A stretch of 64,000 bases of DNA. Origin: Vibrio sp. 99-8-1 (lineage in GTDB: Bacteria > Pseudomonadota > Gammaproteobacteria > Enterobacterales > Vibrionaceae). The stretch is from NCBI RefSeq assembly GCF_013114595.1, contig NZ_VTXE01000009.1, forward strand, positions 79,322 through 143,321. The letters run 5' to 3'. Below are positions 1 through 11,203 of this stretch, in pieces (position 1 is the stretch's first letter; each line of letters starts with the position of its first letter). Both the position numbers and the translations under genes were made by a program. The notes under the pieces were generated by a model that did no database searches, was not told where the DNA came from, and saw only the letters and a program-made list of their open reading frames with translations.

Positions 1-1278
<1,278 letters not shown>

Positions 1279-1290
1279 AATTAAGCCTGC

Positions 1291-1596
1291 CTAATTTTGT
1301 ATATGATCAACCATCATGCTTTCTATGTTGCTTAGCTGAAACAACATCTTCAGTTGATCAGGCACGAAGCTGAGCATTATATGACAGTTTGAAATTTTTG
1401 CATGTTGAATTAAGTGAATTAACAATACCATTCCTGCAGAATCCACTCTTTTTGCCTCTTTAAGAGAGAGTTCAACCGAATTTATTTCAGGTTGCCACTG
1501 CTGCATCTCTTGCCAAAGTAGAGGAACGGTTTCTCTTGTTAACTCACCATCAATAAAAAGGTTAGATTCTTCTATCCACCATTTTACCGATGCCAT
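1291..1596 (-). CDS. mlaB: Phospholipid transport STAS-domain protein MlaB
   Basis: MlaB is a small cytoplasmic STAS-domain subunit that stabilises and activates the MlaFE ABC transporter at the inner membrane. The 101-residue sequence contains the STAS signature around VDSAGMVLLIHLIQHA (about residues 51-66), where the DSAG serine/threonine region contacts MlaF in the family. The length is normal. The start codon overlaps the mlaC stop by one base (TAATG), indicating translational coupling. It is the last mla gene of the operon, followed by ibaG after 12 bases. Confidence 0.92.
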   Translation of the reverse strand: MASVKWWIEESNLFIDGELTRETVPLLWQEMQQWQPEINSVELSLKEAKRVDSAGMVLLIHLIQHAKISNCHIMLSFVPDQLKMLFQLSNIESMMVDHIQN

Positions 1597-2252
1597 TACT
1601 GACGTCCTTCAATACGAATAGGTTGTCGAGAAAGACGAGAAAGCTCTTTAGCAACATATGGAATACCTTCGTTACGAATCTGCCCATTCCACTCTGACTG
1701 CTTGCTAGAAAGTAAGCTAATCCCTTCAGCAATCATATCGTAGGCGAGCCATTCATTGGTTTTCTTATTCTTTCTCAGCTTAAACTCAATATTGATATTT
1801 GGTTTTGGAGGATCAATCACATCAACATTAATGCCGATAATACGTTTTTTAGCATCAATTTCTTTCTTGTTTTCAAACTCTACAGATTGATCAACGTAAA
1901 GCGTTAGAACTTGCGCATAAGAAGCAATTAAGTAATCGTGAAAGGCATCAATAAATGCGTTCACGTCTTCTTTCTTAGTATCTTTGCTTTTTAAATGTGA
2001 CCCTAACAATTTCAATGCGGCATAACGGTGATTGACATAAGGCATTAGCTCTTCTGCAACCACGACTTTTAATTGATCTGGGTTCTCTTCTATTTGAACC
2101 TTCTCCGCTTTTAAACGGCTAAATAAGTTATCTGCAACAACTTCTATCATCTCATAAGGTTTAGTTTTATCTACTTCTTGTGCAAAAGACGCGGATGATA
2201 AAGTAAGGGCAATCAACCCCATCATGCTTATCGATTTACGTAACCAGTTCAT
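1596..2252 (-). CDS. mlaC: Periplasmic phospholipid-binding protein MlaC
   Basis: MlaC carries phospholipids through the periplasm between the outer-membrane MlaA-porin complex and the inner-membrane MlaFEDB complex. The 218-residue protein begins with a typical Sec signal peptide (MNWLRKSISMMGLIALTLSSASFAQE, probable cleavage after SFA). The mature part matches the MlaC/Ttg2D fold, with the segments PYVNHRYAALKLLG and the later DVIDPPKPNINIEFKL. The length fits the family. It lies 4 bases after mlaD and overlaps mlaB by one base. Confidence 0.95.
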   Translation of the reverse strand: MNWLRKSISMMGLIALTLSSASFAQEVDKTKPYEMIEVVADNLFSRLKAEKVQIEENPDQLKVVVAEELMPYVNHRYAALKLLGSHLKSKDTKKEDVNAFIDAFHDYLIASYAQVLTLYVDQSVEFENKKEIDAKKRIIGINVDVIDPPKPNINIEFKLRKNKKTNEWLAYDMIAEGISLLSSKQSEWNGQIRNEGIPYVAKELSRLSRQPIRIEGRQ

Positions 2253-2256
2253 CTCG

Positions 2257-2736
2257 TTACTCCTCTCCTGAATCGTTCACTTTATACAACATCTGGCCAA
2301 TCAAATCTTCCAGTACCAGTGCCGATTTTGTATCTTCAATAATATCCCCATCTTCTAGCATATCGATATCTTCATCAACAAAGCCAGGAACAAAACCTAT
2401 GTATTGCTCACCAATAAGCCCTGAAGTTAGAATAGTCGCGCTAGATGTATCAGGAAAATAACCATACTGTTTTTCTATTGCTAATGTCACAAAAGGCGTG
2501 TAATTCTCTTTATCCAACGAAATATCACTCACTCGCCCAACAACTACACCACCAATTTTTACTGGAGAGCGTACTTTTAAGCTGCCTATATTGTCAAAAT
2601 AAGCATTTAAATTATAAGTGGCACCTGAGCCCATACCCGTCACATTGGCAACTTTAAATATCATCAATAGTATGGCAATAACTCCAGCCGCCACAAAAGT
2701 CCCAACCCATAGCTCTAATTTTCGTGTTTGTTGCAT
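2257..2736 (-). CDS. mlaD: MCE-domain phospholipid transport protein MlaD
   Basis: MlaD forms the hexameric MCE ring on the periplasmic face of the MlaFEDB complex and passes lipid to MlaC. The 159-residue protein has one N-terminal membrane anchor (about residues 9-30) followed by an MCE domain with the characteristic Y-F-D-N-I-G-S-L-K-V-R-S-PVKIGGVVVGRV stretch at about residues 46-68. The hydrophobic C-terminal helix region (VLEDLIGQMLYKV) that lines the central pore is also present. Its start is 3 bases from the mlaE stop. Length and context agree with the family. Confidence 0.95.
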   Translation of the reverse strand: MQQTRKLELWVGTFVAAGVIAILLMIFKVANVTGMGSGATYNLNAYFDNIGSLKVRSPVKIGGVVVGRVSDISLDKENYTPFVTLAIEKQYGYFPDTSSATILTSGLIGEQYIGFVPGFVDEDIDMLEDGDIIEDTKSALVLEDLIGQMLYKVNDSGEE

Positions 2737-2738
2737 GT

Positions 2739-3530
2739 TTAGTTCCCGAACATCAAAGCAGTAAGCACAAAATCAAGCGCCAATACTGCTAAAGAAGAAT
2801 GTACTACTGTACGTGTGGTGGCTTTACTGATCCCTTCAGAAGTTGGAATAGCATCATAGCCGTTAAATAGTGCAATCCAAGTAACTGTTATTGCAAAAAT
2901 CACACATTTGATAAGGCTGTTGCCTATATCTCGCCCTAATTGAACAGATGACTGCATAGCAGACCAAAAGCTTCCATGGTCTATACCTTTCCAGTCAACG
3001 CCCACTAACTCTGCTCCCCAAATGCCAACAATCATAAAAATCATCGCCAGTAGAGGCATAGAAATAAGACCGGCCCATAACCTTGGAGAGATAACTCGCT
3101 GCAAAGGGTCCACAGCCATCATTTCTAAGCTAGAAAGTTGCTCCGTTGCTTTCATTAAACCAATTTCAGCGGTTAAAGCGGAGCCGGCTCGACCTGCAAA
3201 AAGTAAAGCGGTGACGACTGGGCCTAACTCTCTTAATAGAGATAGGGCCACCATCTGTCCTAGACTGCCTTCTGCACCATAATCAATAAGAACAACAAAG
3301 CCTTGCAGGCTCAAAACCATACCGATAAACAGACCTGAAACAATAATAATCGCTAAAGATTGAACACCAATGCTATAAAGCTGCTTTAAAAGAAGGGGAA
3401 AATTTTTAATTGGTGCAGGTTTATACACTAACGCACCGTAAAGCATAAAACTGGCTCGTCCCCATGAGCGACAACTTGATAATACTTTGCTTCCTAATCC
3501 CTCAAGATAGCTTACTAGAGAATCAATCAT
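2739..3530 (-). CDS. mlaE: ABC transporter permease MlaE
   Basis: MlaE is the inner-membrane permease of the Mla ABC system. The translated product is about 263 residues with several membrane helices and the MlaE/YrbE signature [22 protein letters not shown] followed by [18 protein letters not shown] chose the ATG at 3530 ([11 protein letters not shown]) over an in-frame upstream ATG at 3551, because it leaves only an 8-base overlap with the end of mlaF and gives the normal family N-terminus. The order mlaF-mlaE-mlaD-mlaC-mlaB is complete. Confidence 0.95.
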   Translation of the reverse strand: MIDSLVSYLEGLGSKVLSSCRSWGRASFMLYGALVYKPAPIKNFPLLLKQLYSIGVQSLAIIIVSGLFIGMVLSLQGFVVLIDYGAEGSLGQMVALSLLRELGPVVTALLFAGRAGSALTAEIGLMKATEQLSSLEMMAVDPLQRVISPRLWAGLISMPLLAMIFMIVGIWGAELVGVDWKGIDHGSFWSAMQSSVQLGRDIGNSLIKCVIFAITVTWIALFNGYDAIPTSEGISKATTRTVVHSSLAVLALDFVLTALMFGN

Positions 3531-4326
3531 GGCTATAAATATCCTCTTCAATATTTACGGCAGGAAAGCGGAATGGTACCGGACCATCAGCATGTCCTTG
3601 CAAGAACTGTTGCACCATAGGATCCTCATTAGCAGTTAACTCATCAGGTGAACCCGAGGCAATGACTCGGCCATCCGCAAGCAGGTAGACATGATCGGCA
3701 ATACTCATTACTTCTGGAACGTCATGTGACACCACGATGGATGTTAATCCCAAAGCACGATTTAAATTACCAATTAGCTCTACCAACACCCCCATGGTTA
3801 TTGGGTCTTGGCCAACAAATGGCTCATCATACATAATTAATTCAGGATCGAGCGCTATCGCTCTTGCCAACGCCGCTCGTCTTGCCATCCCGCCAGAAAG
3901 CTCACTGGGCATCAATTGAGCCGCACCACGAAGCCCCACCGCCTCCAATTTTAATTTAACTAATGTTGTAATCAGTTCTTCAGACAGTTCTGTATGTTCG
4001 CGTAAAGGAAAAGCGACGTTCTCAAAAACGGTTAAATCAGTGAAAAGAGCACCCGACTGAAAAAGCATGCTCATTTTTTTACGGGCTTTATACAGAGCCG
4101 AACGATTTAAAGTAGGAATATTCTCTCCTTCAAACCATATATCACCAGATTCAGGGTAAATTTGCCCGCCAATAAGGCGCAGCATGGTTGTTTTCCCTAT
4201 ACCTGACGGCCCCATGATCGCCGTCACTTTGCCTTTTGGTACTCGTAAACTGACGTTATCGAATATTGTTCGATTACCACGAGAAAAAGTAAGGTTATTA
4301 ACGGTGACTAAATCCTTAATCGACAT
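3523..4326 (-). CDS. mlaF: ABC transporter ATPase MlaF
   Basis: MlaF is the cytoplasmic ATPase that drives MlaFEDB lipid transport. The 267-residue sequence has Walker A GPSGIGKT at residues 39-46, the ABC signature [16 protein letters not shown], Walker [15 protein letters not shown] and a switch histidine in IVVSHD. The C-terminal tail after VQQFLQG is the extension that in this family contacts the neighbouring MlaF subunit and MlaB. It is the first gene of the mla operon. The promoter must lie in the 299-base gap shared with the divergent yrbG. Confidence 0.96.
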   Translation of the reverse strand: MSIKDLVTVNNLTFSRGNRTIFDNVSLRVPKGKVTAIMGPSGIGKTTMLRLIGGQIYPESGDIWFEGENIPTLNRSALYKARKKMSMLFQSGALFTDLTVFENVAFPLREHTELSEELITTLVKLKLEAVGLRGAAQLMPSELSGGMARRAALARAIALDPELIMYDEPFVGQDPITMGVLVELIGNLNRALGLTSIVVSHDVPEVMSIADHVYLLADGRVIASGSPDELTANEDPMVQQFLQGHADGPVPFRFPAVNIEEDIYSHD

Positions 4327-4625
4327 AAATCCACTTTAAGTAATTAAATTATTTGTTCTATATATGAAACCTGATAGACATAATATTATGCCAAAAGTTT
4401 AAAGAGATTCATAAGATTAAGATTCTAACCTTATTTCGACTAGAATTAGTACTCTTTCTAAGAGTATAATTCACAGATTGAGCAAGGGAGTGTCCTTTAA
4501 CTTTCCTTAATAAGAAGGTGGGATCATATCTCTAAGACTTTCTTCAAAGTTAAACTTTCTTTTTATTTCGCTGAACGTAGAATTAGCGGCCACATGTTTA
4601 ATAGTGTAATTTTGTAGGAATCATC
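4327..4625. promoter_or_regulatory. Divergent promoter region between mlaF and yrbG, with an inverted repeat
   Basis: This gene-free stretch of 299 bases separates two outward-facing operons and must contain both promoters. The clearest structure is an inverted repeat at 4444-4471: arms TACTCTT (4450-4456) and AAGAGTA (4460-4466), with AATT flanks. It overlaps a perfect -10-like hexamer TATAAT at 4465-4470 on the plus strand. I see no good -35 at the right distance, so the promoter call is weak. No small gene is supported here. Confidence 0.4.
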
Positions 4626-5591
4626 ATGTTTGTAGCCGTAGTGACTCTCATCATTGGCTTAATATTTCTAGTTTGGAGCGCTGACCGGCTTGTGTTCGGG
4701 GCTGCTGCATTAGCAAGAAATGTTGGTATATCACCTCTCGTTATTGGTATGACTATTTTGGCTATGGGCTCTTCTGCGCCTGAGATGATGGTTTCTGCTA
4801 CCGCAGCATTAGAGGGAAAAACAGATACAGCCATTGGCAATGTCCTCGGTTCGAACATTGCTAACATCGCCCTTATTCTTGGCATTACCGCCATTGTTAA
4901 GCCTCTTTCTATCAGCTCTGCTGTTATTCGACGTGAACTCCCATTAATGATTGTGGTCACGCTATTAGCAGGTCTCATTCTCTGGGATAGTCATTTAGGC
5001 TTCTACGAAGGGGTTTTACTTTTTGTACTCTTTGCCTCGTTTATTTTGGCTATGTTAAGAATCAGCCACATAGAAAAAAATAAAGGCGATGCATTCTTAG
5101 AAGAACAAGAATCTGAAGTTCCTGAAGGGGTGAGTAACAGCAAAGCCCTTATGTGGGTGGTTATCGGTTTAATTATACTGCCGTTAGCGGCTGATGAACT
5201 GGTAGACAGTGCTGTGATCATCGCCAAGTATTTTGGCATGAGTGATCTGGTTATTGGATTAACCATCATCGCTATTGGAACCAGCTTACCAGAGCTTGCC
5301 GCGTCATTAGCGGGTGTCCTAAAAGGTGAAGACGATATGGCCGTGGGCAATATTATTGGCTCTAACGTCTTTAATATTTTAGCGGTTATGGGGATTCCCG
5401 GCATTCTCAACCCTTCAGTAATTAGTGAGCATGCCATGGGTAGAGATTTTTGGGTGATGCTTACCGTCTCTTTGTTGCTGGTTATTTTCGCGCTAGGAAA
5501 ATCCCGCAGCATAAACCGCATAGAAGGAACCATATTTTTCTTCTGCTTTGTTGGTTATCAAGTTTACCTATTTTCAAATCTGACTGTTTAA
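4626..5591 (+). CDS. yrbG: Calcium/sodium antiporter YrbG (CaCA family)
   Basis: This is a 321-residue inner-membrane cation exchanger with about ten helices in two inverted halves. Each half carries the alpha-repeat of the Ca2+:cation antiporter family: GSSAPEMMVSATAALEG (about residues 48-64) followed by GNVLGSNIANI, and GTSLPELAASLAGVLKG (about residues 219-235) followed by GNIIGSNVFNI. These motifs coordinate the transported ions in NCX-type exchangers. The transported ion has not been shown for most bacterial members. It is the first gene of the series leading into kdsD, 19 bases downstream, as in E. coli. Confidence 0.93.
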   Translation: MFVAVVTLIIGLIFLVWSADRLVFGAAALARNVGISPLVIGMTILAMGSSAPEMMVSATAALEGKTDTAIGNVLGSNIANIALILGITAIVKPLSISSAVIRRELPLMIVVTLLAGLILWDSHLGFYEGVLLFVLFASFILAMLRISHIEKNKGDAFLEEQESEVPEGVSNSKALMWVVIGLIILPLAADELVDSAVIIAKYFGMSDLVIGLTIIAIGTSLPELAASLAGVLKGEDDMAVGNIIGSNVFNILAVMGIPGILNPSVISEHAMGRDFWVMLTVSLLLVIFALGKSRSINRIEGTIFFFCFVGYQVYLFSNLTV

Positions 5592-5610
5592 TAGCAAGGA
5601 ATAAATAGTA

Positions 5611-6579
5611 ATGTCTGAGTTTGACTATCAGCAAGCCGCAAACGAAGTGCTTGATATTGAAATTAATGCTCTAAAGCAGTTAAGACAATATTTTAATCAT
5701 GACTTTAGTGAAGCATGCCAACGTATATTTCATAACCAAGGAAAAGTGGTGGTTATGGGAATGGGCAAGTCAGGCCATATTGGCAAGAAAATCGCCGCGA
5801 CTCTGGCCAGTACCGGCACATCTGCTTTTTTTGTTCACCCAGGTGAAGCCTCACATGGCGATCTAGGTATGATTGAGCAAGGCGATATTGTTATTGCCAT
5901 TTCCAACTCAGGTGAATCTGCAGAAATTCTATCGCTATTTACTGTATTAAAAAGATTAAATATCACCATCATAAGCATGACGGGTAAGCCCGCGTCGACT
6001 ATGGCGAAGCTTGCTGACATTCATCTGCAAATCACTGTTCCTGAAGAAGCCTGCCCACTAGGGCTCGCTCCAACCGCCAGCACAACAGCTACCTTAGTTA
6101 TGGGTGATGCCCTTGCGGTCGCCTTACTTCGAGCAAAAGGATTCACAGCCGAAGACTTTGCTTTATCTCATCCGGGTGGTGCGTTAGGACGCAAGTTGCT
6201 GCTTAAACTCAATGATATTATGCGCTCAGGTGATGAGTTACCAAAAGTGCTTCCAGACGCACTGGTCAAAGATGCCCTATTAGTGATATCTCAAAAAGGG
6301 CTAGGAATGACCGCCGTCGTGAACAAAGATGATCAGGTTGTGGGTATTTTTACTGATGGCGATTTACGTCGTTTATTGGATAAGCAAATTGATATCCATA
6401 CGGCGCAGATAGGCGAAGTCATGACACACAATCCAACATCAGCGACACCCAACATGCTTGCCGTCGACGGCGTTAATATGATGCAAGAGAAGAGAATCAC
6501 CAGCTTACTACTTTGTGAAGAAGGTAAATTAGTTGGCGCACTCAATATGCATGATCTGCTGAAAGCGGGAGTCATGTAA
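5611..6579 (+). CDS. kdsD: D-arabinose 5-phosphate isomerase KdsD
   Basis: KdsD converts ribulose 5-phosphate to arabinose 5-phosphate, the first step of Kdo synthesis for LPS. The 322-residue protein has an N-terminal SIS domain (GMGKSGHIGKKIAATLASTGT near residues 51-71; ISNSGES near 97) and two C-terminal CBS domains (about residues 206-320). Its length is typical. A Shine-Dalgarno AAGGA lies about 10 bases before the ATG. It overlaps kdsC by one base (TAATG), so the two sequential Kdo pathway steps are translationally coupled. Confidence 0.96.
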   Translation: MSEFDYQQAANEVLDIEINALKQLRQYFNHDFSEACQRIFHNQGKVVVMGMGKSGHIGKKIAATLASTGTSAFFVHPGEASHGDLGMIEQGDIVIAISNSGESAEILSLFTVLKRLNITIISMTGKPASTMAKLADIHLQITVPEEACPLGLAPTASTTATLVMGDALAVALLRAKGFTAEDFALSHPGGALGRKLLLKLNDIMRSGDELPKVLPDALVKDALLVISQKGLGMTAVVNKDDQVVGIFTDGDLRRLLDKQIDIHTAQIGEVMTHNPTSATPNMLAVDGVNMMQEKRITSLLLCEEGKLVGALNMHDLLKAGVM

Positions 6580-7136
6580 TGTCAGAGCTGGTTCAAACCC
6601 TCTATGGAACCGTCTCAAAAGAGATTGTTGATATAGCAAAAGAGATTAAATTATTAATTTGCGACGTTGACGGTGTTTTTTCAGATGGTCTCGTCTACAT
6701 GGGCAATAACGGTGAAGAGCTAAAAACGTTTCACACCCGCGATGGCCATGGTGTTAAATCTCTAATGAGTGCAGGAATTGAGATCGCCATAATTACTGGC
6801 CGCCAATCACAAATCGTTGAAAACCGCATGACCGCCTTAGGCATAACTCTTATTTATCAAGGGCAAAATGATAAATTAGAAGCCTATAATGATATTTGCG
6901 CTAAGCTTAATATCGCACCTAAAAACATTGCTTATATTGGTGACGATCTTATCGATTGGCCAGTAATGGATAAGGTTGCACTTAAAATATGCGTCGCGGA
7001 TGGACACCCATTATTAGCCAAGCGAGCTAATTATGTGACTTCTATTAAAGGAGGATACGGTGCAGTGCGTGAAGTATGTGACCTTATTTTACAAGCAAGA
7101 GATGAACTTGATGAGCACAAAGGCTTAAGTATATGA
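6579..7136 (+). CDS. kdsC: 3-deoxy-D-manno-octulosonate 8-phosphate phosphatase KdsC
   Basis: KdsC dephosphorylates Kdo-8-phosphate to Kdo in the cytoplasm. The 185-residue protein is a C0-type HAD phosphatase with the nucleophile motif DVDGVFSDG starting at Asp29 (Asp31 is the general acid/base). Motif II is IAIITGRQS and the C-terminal metal site is YIGDDLIDWPVM. The length is normal. It starts inside the kdsD stop codon and overlaps lptC by four bases (ATGA). Confidence 0.96.
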   Translation: MSELVQTLYGTVSKEIVDIAKEIKLLICDVDGVFSDGLVYMGNNGEELKTFHTRDGHGVKSLMSAGIEIAIITGRQSQIVENRMTALGITLIYQGQNDKLEAYNDICAKLNIAPKNIAYIGDDLIDWPVMDKVALKICVADGHPLLAKRANYVTSIKGGYGAVREVCDLILQARDELDEHKGLSI

Positions 7137-7696
7137 GTTTGCCTCGTATTATCTATACTCTATTGATTATGATCGCCGCTTACGCGACGTTCTATCTTTA
7201 TGGTACAAACAAAGTGACCACGATTCAGGTAACGCCAGATCTGGAGTTGCCTGCTTTAAGTGGACAAAATGTGGATAATACAAATTATGCTGAAAGTGGC
7301 ATCAGAAGTTATCGAGTCACCTCTAGATATCTCGACCACTACGCCAAGAGTGGCGATACTATTTTTGAATTTCCCGTTTTATTTATATATCGTGAAGGTG
7401 AGTTAGAAGAGTGGCAGGTAACAGCAGAGCGAGGAGTACTAGATAAAGATCAAGTTCTCACCTTATACAGTAATGTTGTCGCCAAAAATTTATTACCTGA
7501 CGCTAGTTTTGATACTATGACGGCAGAAAAATTATTTATTCAATTAGATACTCGTAACTTTTGGGCCGACACACCAGTATTATTAACTGGCCCAACATTT
7601 AAAACCAAAGGGAATGCGATGAAAGGCAATTTTGCCGAGAATATCGCCACCCTATATAACAAAGTACAAGGTAAATATGAAACTCTTACACCTTAG
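7133..7696 (+). CDS. lptC: LPS export protein LptC
   Basis: LptC is the bitopic inner-membrane subunit of the LptB2FGC complex that receives LPS and hands it to LptA. The 187-residue sequence has one N-terminal membrane helix (about residues 6-23) and a periplasmic beta-jellyroll with the family pattern VTSRYLDHYAKSGDTIFEFP followed by WQVTAERGVLDKDQVLTLYSNV. Length and context (kdsC before, lptA after, with overlapping ends) support the call. Confidence 0.94.
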   Translation: MSLPRIIYTLLIMIAAYATFYLYGTNKVTTIQVTPDLELPALSGQNVDNTNYAESGIRSYRVTSRYLDHYAKSGDTIFEFPVLFIYREGELEEWQVTAERGVLDKDQVLTLYSNVVAKNLLPDASFDTMTAEKLFIQLDTRNFWADTPVLLTGPTFKTKGNAMKGNFAENIATLYNKVQGKYETLTP

Positions 7697-8177
7697 CCTT
7701 ATTGCTTGCCTATTCACAACATACAATGCATTAGCGTTGACATCAGACTCAGAACAGCCGATCTATATTGATTCTGATAAGCAAAACCTCGATATGAAAA
7801 GCAGTAAAGTGACTTTCACTGGGGATGTAAAGCTAAAGCAAGGTAGCATCAATATTAATGCCGATAAACTCATTGTTATCCGCAATCAAAAAGATGACAC
7901 CTTAAAAGAGATAGAAGCTTATGGTGAGCCAGCGACCTTTTCGCAGTTAACTGACGAAGGAAAAACCCTTCAAGGGGAAGCCAAAGAGCTCTACTATAAA
8001 GTCGCGACGGATCAGTTAACCATGATTTCTGAAGCCACTCTATCTCAAGATGAAAGTACAATCCGCGGGCAAAAAATCACCTATAAGATTTCTTCCCAAA
8101 AGCTAACCGCTGATGGTGGCAAAAATGAACGAGTAAAAACCGTTCTTCAACCTGCAGCACAAGCACCTAAACAGTAA
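7677..8177 (+). CDS. lptA: LPS periplasmic transport protein LptA
   Basis: LptA forms the periplasmic bridge that carries LPS to the outer-membrane translocon LptDE. I chose the ATG at 7677 rather than an upstream in-frame ATG at 7632, because it opens directly onto a good signal peptide ([20 protein letters not shown]). The resulting 166-residue product has the OstA/LptA beta-jellyroll, including [21 protein letters not shown] and [20 protein letters not shown]. It overlaps the end of lptC by 20 bases and stops one base before the lptB ATG. Confidence 0.95.
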   Translation: MKLLHLSLIACLFTTYNALALTSDSEQPIYIDSDKQNLDMKSSKVTFTGDVKLKQGSININADKLIVIRNQKDDTLKEIEAYGEPATFSQLTDEGKTLQGEAKELYYKVATDQLTMISEATLSQDESTIRGQKITYKISSQKLTADGGKNERVKTVLQPAAQAPKQ

Positions 8178-8178
8178 T

Positions 8179-8904
8179 ATGGCCATATTAAAAGCGGAAC
8201 ATTTAGCGAAAAGCTATAAGAATAAAAAAGTCGTCACCGACGTTAGCATTACCGTGGAGTCAGGACAGATTGTTGGATTACTCGGGCCTAACGGGGCAGG
8301 AAAAACCACATCGTTTTATATGATTGTTGGTTTAGTCGCTCGTGACGAAGGCCGAATTATGATCGATGATCAAGATATCAGTATTCTACCAATGCATAGC
8401 CGCTCTCGATTAGGCATCGGCTATTTGCCCCAAGAAGCGTCTATTTTCCGAAAACTCTCAGTTGAAGATAACATTATGGCGGTATTGCAGACTCGAAAAG
8501 AGCTGAGCCGCGAAGAGAGACAAGACAAAGTCGAAGACTTGCTAGACGAATTTAACATTCAGCATATCCGAAAAAGTACGGGTATGTCTCTGTCTGGTGG
8601 GGAGCGCCGTCGAGTTGAAATAGCACGAGCGTTGGCTGCAAACCCTGAATTTATCTTGTTAGATGAACCTTTTGCCGGTGTTGACCCTATTTCTGTTATC
8701 GATATTAAAAAAATTATCGAACATCTAAGGGATCGAGGTCTAGGTGTTTTAATCACCGATCACAATGTTCGTGAAACATTGGATGTATGTGAACGAGCTT
8801 ACATTGTAAGTCAAGGTCATTTGATTGCAGAAGGGAGCCCAGATCAAGTTCTAAACAATGAACAGGTAAAACAGGTTTATCTCGGAGAGCAATTCCGTCT
8901 ATGA
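8179..8904 (+). CDS. lptB: LPS export ABC ATPase LptB
   Basis: LptB is the cytoplasmic ATPase dimer powering LPS extraction from the inner membrane by LptFG. The 241-residue sequence has Walker A GPNGAGKT at residues 36-43, a Q-loop in [10 protein letters not shown], signature [16 protein letters not shown], Walker [14 protein letters not shown] and the switch histidine in LITDHNVRE. Length and motifs are those of a full LptB. It ends 67 bases before rpoN. Confidence 0.97.
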   Translation: MAILKAEHLAKSYKNKKVVTDVSITVESGQIVGLLGPNGAGKTTSFYMIVGLVARDEGRIMIDDQDISILPMHSRSRLGIGYLPQEASIFRKLSVEDNIMAVLQTRKELSREERQDKVEDLLDEFNIQHIRKSTGMSLSGGERRRVEIARALAANPEFILLDEPFAGVDPISVIDIKKIIEHLRDRGLGVLITDHNVRETLDVCERAYIVSQGHLIAEGSPDQVLNNEQVKQVYLGEQFRL

Positions 8905-8971
8905 TTAATATATGGATGGAAAAAGGATTACGTTTGTTGAGCGATAATAAAAACAAGGCAGCAATTACTGG

Positions 8972-10444
8972 ATGAAACCTTCATTACAACTAAAGCTAGG
9001 CCAACAGTTAGCAATGACGCCACAGTTACAACAAGCCATACGTTTGTTGCAACTATCAACATTGGATCTACAACAAGAGATTCAAGAAGCGCTAGAGTCC
9101 AATCCTCTACTCGACGTCGATGAAGGTCAGGAAGAGAACAGCAACTCATCAGAAGAGAACAAACAAAAAGAAGAGAGCGCAACTGACGTAGCCAATGAAA
9201 CGGCCGCAGAACCTGAAGCACCTGACAGCTCAGATATTATCGAGAAATCTGAGATCTCAGATGATCTAGAAATTGATGCCTCATGGGACGATGTATACAG
9301 CGCAAATACTGGCAATACAGGTATTGCCATTGATGACGACATGCCTGTCTACCAAGGTGAAACCACCCAAAGTCTACAAGACTACCTGCACTGGCAACTG
9401 GATCTTACCCCCTTTACAGACACTGATAACGCCATAGCAACAGCTATCATTGATGCGGTAGATAACTATGGCTACTTAACCGTATCAACAGAAGAGATTT
9501 TAGAAAGTGTTGATAACGAAGATGTAGAGCTTGATGAGGTCGAGGCGGTATTAAAACGCATACAGCAGTTCGATCCGCTTGGGGTTGCTTCTCGAAACTT
9601 ACAAGAGTGTTTATTACTTCAGTTAGCGACCTTCCCTCAAGAAACGCCGTGGTTAGAACAAGCAAAATTGATTCTAGAAAATCACATTGATCAACTCGGT
9701 AACCGTGATTACAAGTTGATTAGTAAAGAGAGTAAGTTGAAAGAGGCGGAGCTGCGTGAAGTAATGCAGCTCATTCAACAACTGGATCCTCGTCCCGGCA
9801 ACTCTATCACTCCAGATGAAACAGAATATGTCATTCCAGATGTATCTGTGTTTAAAGACCGAGGCAAATGGACCGTTTCTATCAACCCAGATAGCGTACC
9901 CCGACTCAAGGTCAATCAACAATATGCCACATTAGGTAAAGGCAACAGTGCCGATAGCCAGTTCATTCGTAGTAATTTACAAGAAGCTAAATGGCTAATA
10001 AAAAGCTTAGAAAGCAGAAATGAAACCTTATTAAAGGTGGCTCGTTGTATTGTTGAGCATCAACAAAATTTCTTTGAATATGGTGAAGAAGCCATGAAAC
10101 CCATGGTACTCAATGACATTGCTCTCGCTGTCGATATGCATGAGTCCACCATATCTCGCGTAACAACTCAAAAATTCATGCACACACCACGCGGTATTTT
10201 TGAGCTTAAGTACTTCTTCTCTAGCCATGTTAGTACCGACAATGGTGGAGAATGTTCATCTACAGCAATTCGAGCATTAATCAAAAAACTGGTTGCCGCA
10301 GAAAACACGGGCAAACCATTGAGTGATAGTAAGATTGCTGCACTGTTAGCTGACCAAGGGATTCAGGTCGCTCGACGAACCATCGCTAAGTACCGTGAAT
10401 CTCTGGGGATAGCCCCATCTAGTCAGCGTAAACGACTACTCTAG
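8972..10444 (+). CDS. rpoN: RNA polymerase sigma-54 factor RpoN
   Basis: Sigma-54 directs transcription from -24/-12 promoters with AAA+ activators. In Vibrio it controls flagella, nitrogen use and other surface functions. The 490-residue protein has the glutamine/leucine-rich region I ([18 protein letters not shown] onward), an acidic variable region II (about residues 50-120), the core-binding and HTH regions, and the C-terminal RpoN box [10 protein letters not shown] about 15-25 residues from the end. It heads the rpoN-hpf-ptsN-rapZ-ptsO cluster that links sigma-54 with the nitrogen PTS. Confidence 0.97.
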   Translation: MKPSLQLKLGQQLAMTPQLQQAIRLLQLSTLDLQQEIQEALESNPLLDVDEGQEENSNSSEENKQKEESATDVANETAAEPEAPDSSDIIEKSEISDDLEIDASWDDVYSANTGNTGIAIDDDMPVYQGETTQSLQDYLHWQLDLTPFTDTDNAIATAIIDAVDNYGYLTVSTEEILESVDNEDVELDEVEAVLKRIQQFDPLGVASRNLQECLLLQLATFPQETPWLEQAKLILENHIDQLGNRDYKLISKESKLKEAELREVMQLIQQLDPRPGNSITPDETEYVIPDVSVFKDRGKWTVSINPDSVPRLKVNQQYATLGKGNSADSQFIRSNLQEAKWLIKSLESRNETLLKVARCIVEHQQNFFEYGEEAMKPMVLNDIALAVDMHESTISRVTTQKFMHTPRGIFELKYFFSSHVSTDNGGECSSTAIRALIKKLVAAENTGKPLSDSKIAALLADQGIQVARRTIAKYRESLGIAPSSQRKRLL

Positions 10445-10466
10445 GTCACAATAAAAAGGAAAGTCT

Positions 10467-10754
10467 ATGCAAATCAATATTAAAGGGCATCACGTTGATC
10501 TTACCGATTCAATGCAAGACTACGTTCATACAAAGTTTCAAAAATTAGAGCGTTTTTTTGAGCATATTAATAATGTTCATGTGGTATTACGTGTAGAAAA
10601 AGTAAACCAGATTGCAGAAGCAACCTTACATGTTAATCACGGTGATATTCATGCCACCGCGAATGATGAAAACATGTACGCAGCAATAGACTCCTTAGTT
10701 GACAAATTAGTACGTCAATTGAATAAACATAAAGAAAAACTTAACAGCCATTAA
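10467..10754 (+). CDS. hpf: Short ribosome hibernation-promoting factor HPF
   Basis: This 95-residue protein is the short-form HPF (YhbH) that, with RMF in gammaproteobacteria, drives 70S ribosomes into inactive 100S dimers in stationary phase. It shows the S30AE fold pattern: MQINIKGHHVDLTDSMQDYV, then the central VVLRVEKVNQIAEATLHVNHG and MYAAIDSLVDKLVRQLNKHKEK. A Shine-Dalgarno AAAGGAAAG lies just upstream. Its place directly after rpoN and two bases before ptsN is conserved. Confidence 0.94.
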   Translation: MQINIKGHHVDLTDSMQDYVHTKFQKLERFFEHINNVHVVLRVEKVNQIAEATLHVNHGDIHATANDENMYAAIDSLVDKLVRQLNKHKEKLNSH

Positions 10755-10756
10755 CC

Positions 10757-11203
10757 ATGCAAATTAACCAAGTACTTTCATTGGACTGCACTAAAAGTGC
10801 CGTCCAATGCTCAAGTAAAAAAAGAGCTTTAGAGCTCATTAGCCAAATCGCCGCCGAACATACTGGGCAGAGTTCGAATGAACTATTTGAATGTATGCTT
10901 AACCGAGAAAAAATGGGCAGTACCGGGATCGGTAACGGTATCGCGATTCCGCACGCAAGAATGTATAGCTGTGATGAAGCTGTCGCTATATTAATTCAGT
11001 GCGAAGAAGGCATCGAATTTGATGCCATTGATAACAGACCTGTTGATCTGCTGTTTGCTCTGCTCGTTCCTGATGCACAGTGCAAAGAGCATTTAAAAAC
11101 ATTGTCATCAATGGCCGAACGACTCAATGATAAGCAAGTTCTAAAACAGCTTAGAAATGCACAGAGTGATCAAGAACTCTACGACATAATGACGAGTCAG
11201 TAA
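10757..11203 (+). CDS. ptsN: Nitrogen-regulatory PTS IIA component PtsN (EIIA-Ntr)
   Basis: PtsN is the terminal phosphoacceptor of the PTS-Ntr chain (PtsP to NPr to EIIA-Ntr) and regulates potassium handling and other targets rather than sugar import. The 148-residue protein is a single EIIA-fructose/mannitol-type domain. The active-site histidine is His66 in GIAIPHAR, and the G-S-T-G-I-G-N-G run precedes it. It starts two bases after hpf and overlaps rapZ by one base (TAATG). The partner NPr is encoded two genes downstream. Confidence 0.95.
   Translation: MQINQVLSLDCTKSAVQCSSKKRALELISQIAAEHTGQSSNELFECMLNREKMGSTGIGNGIAIPHARMYSCDEAVAILIQCEEGIEFDAIDNRPVDLLFALLVPDAQCKEHLKTLSSMAERLNDKQVLKQLRNAQSDQELYDIMTSQ

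Noticed and set aside
5003..5533. 176-codon open frame antisense to yrbG
   Set aside because: It lies wholly inside the well-supported yrbG gene, has no family features and no ribosome binding site.
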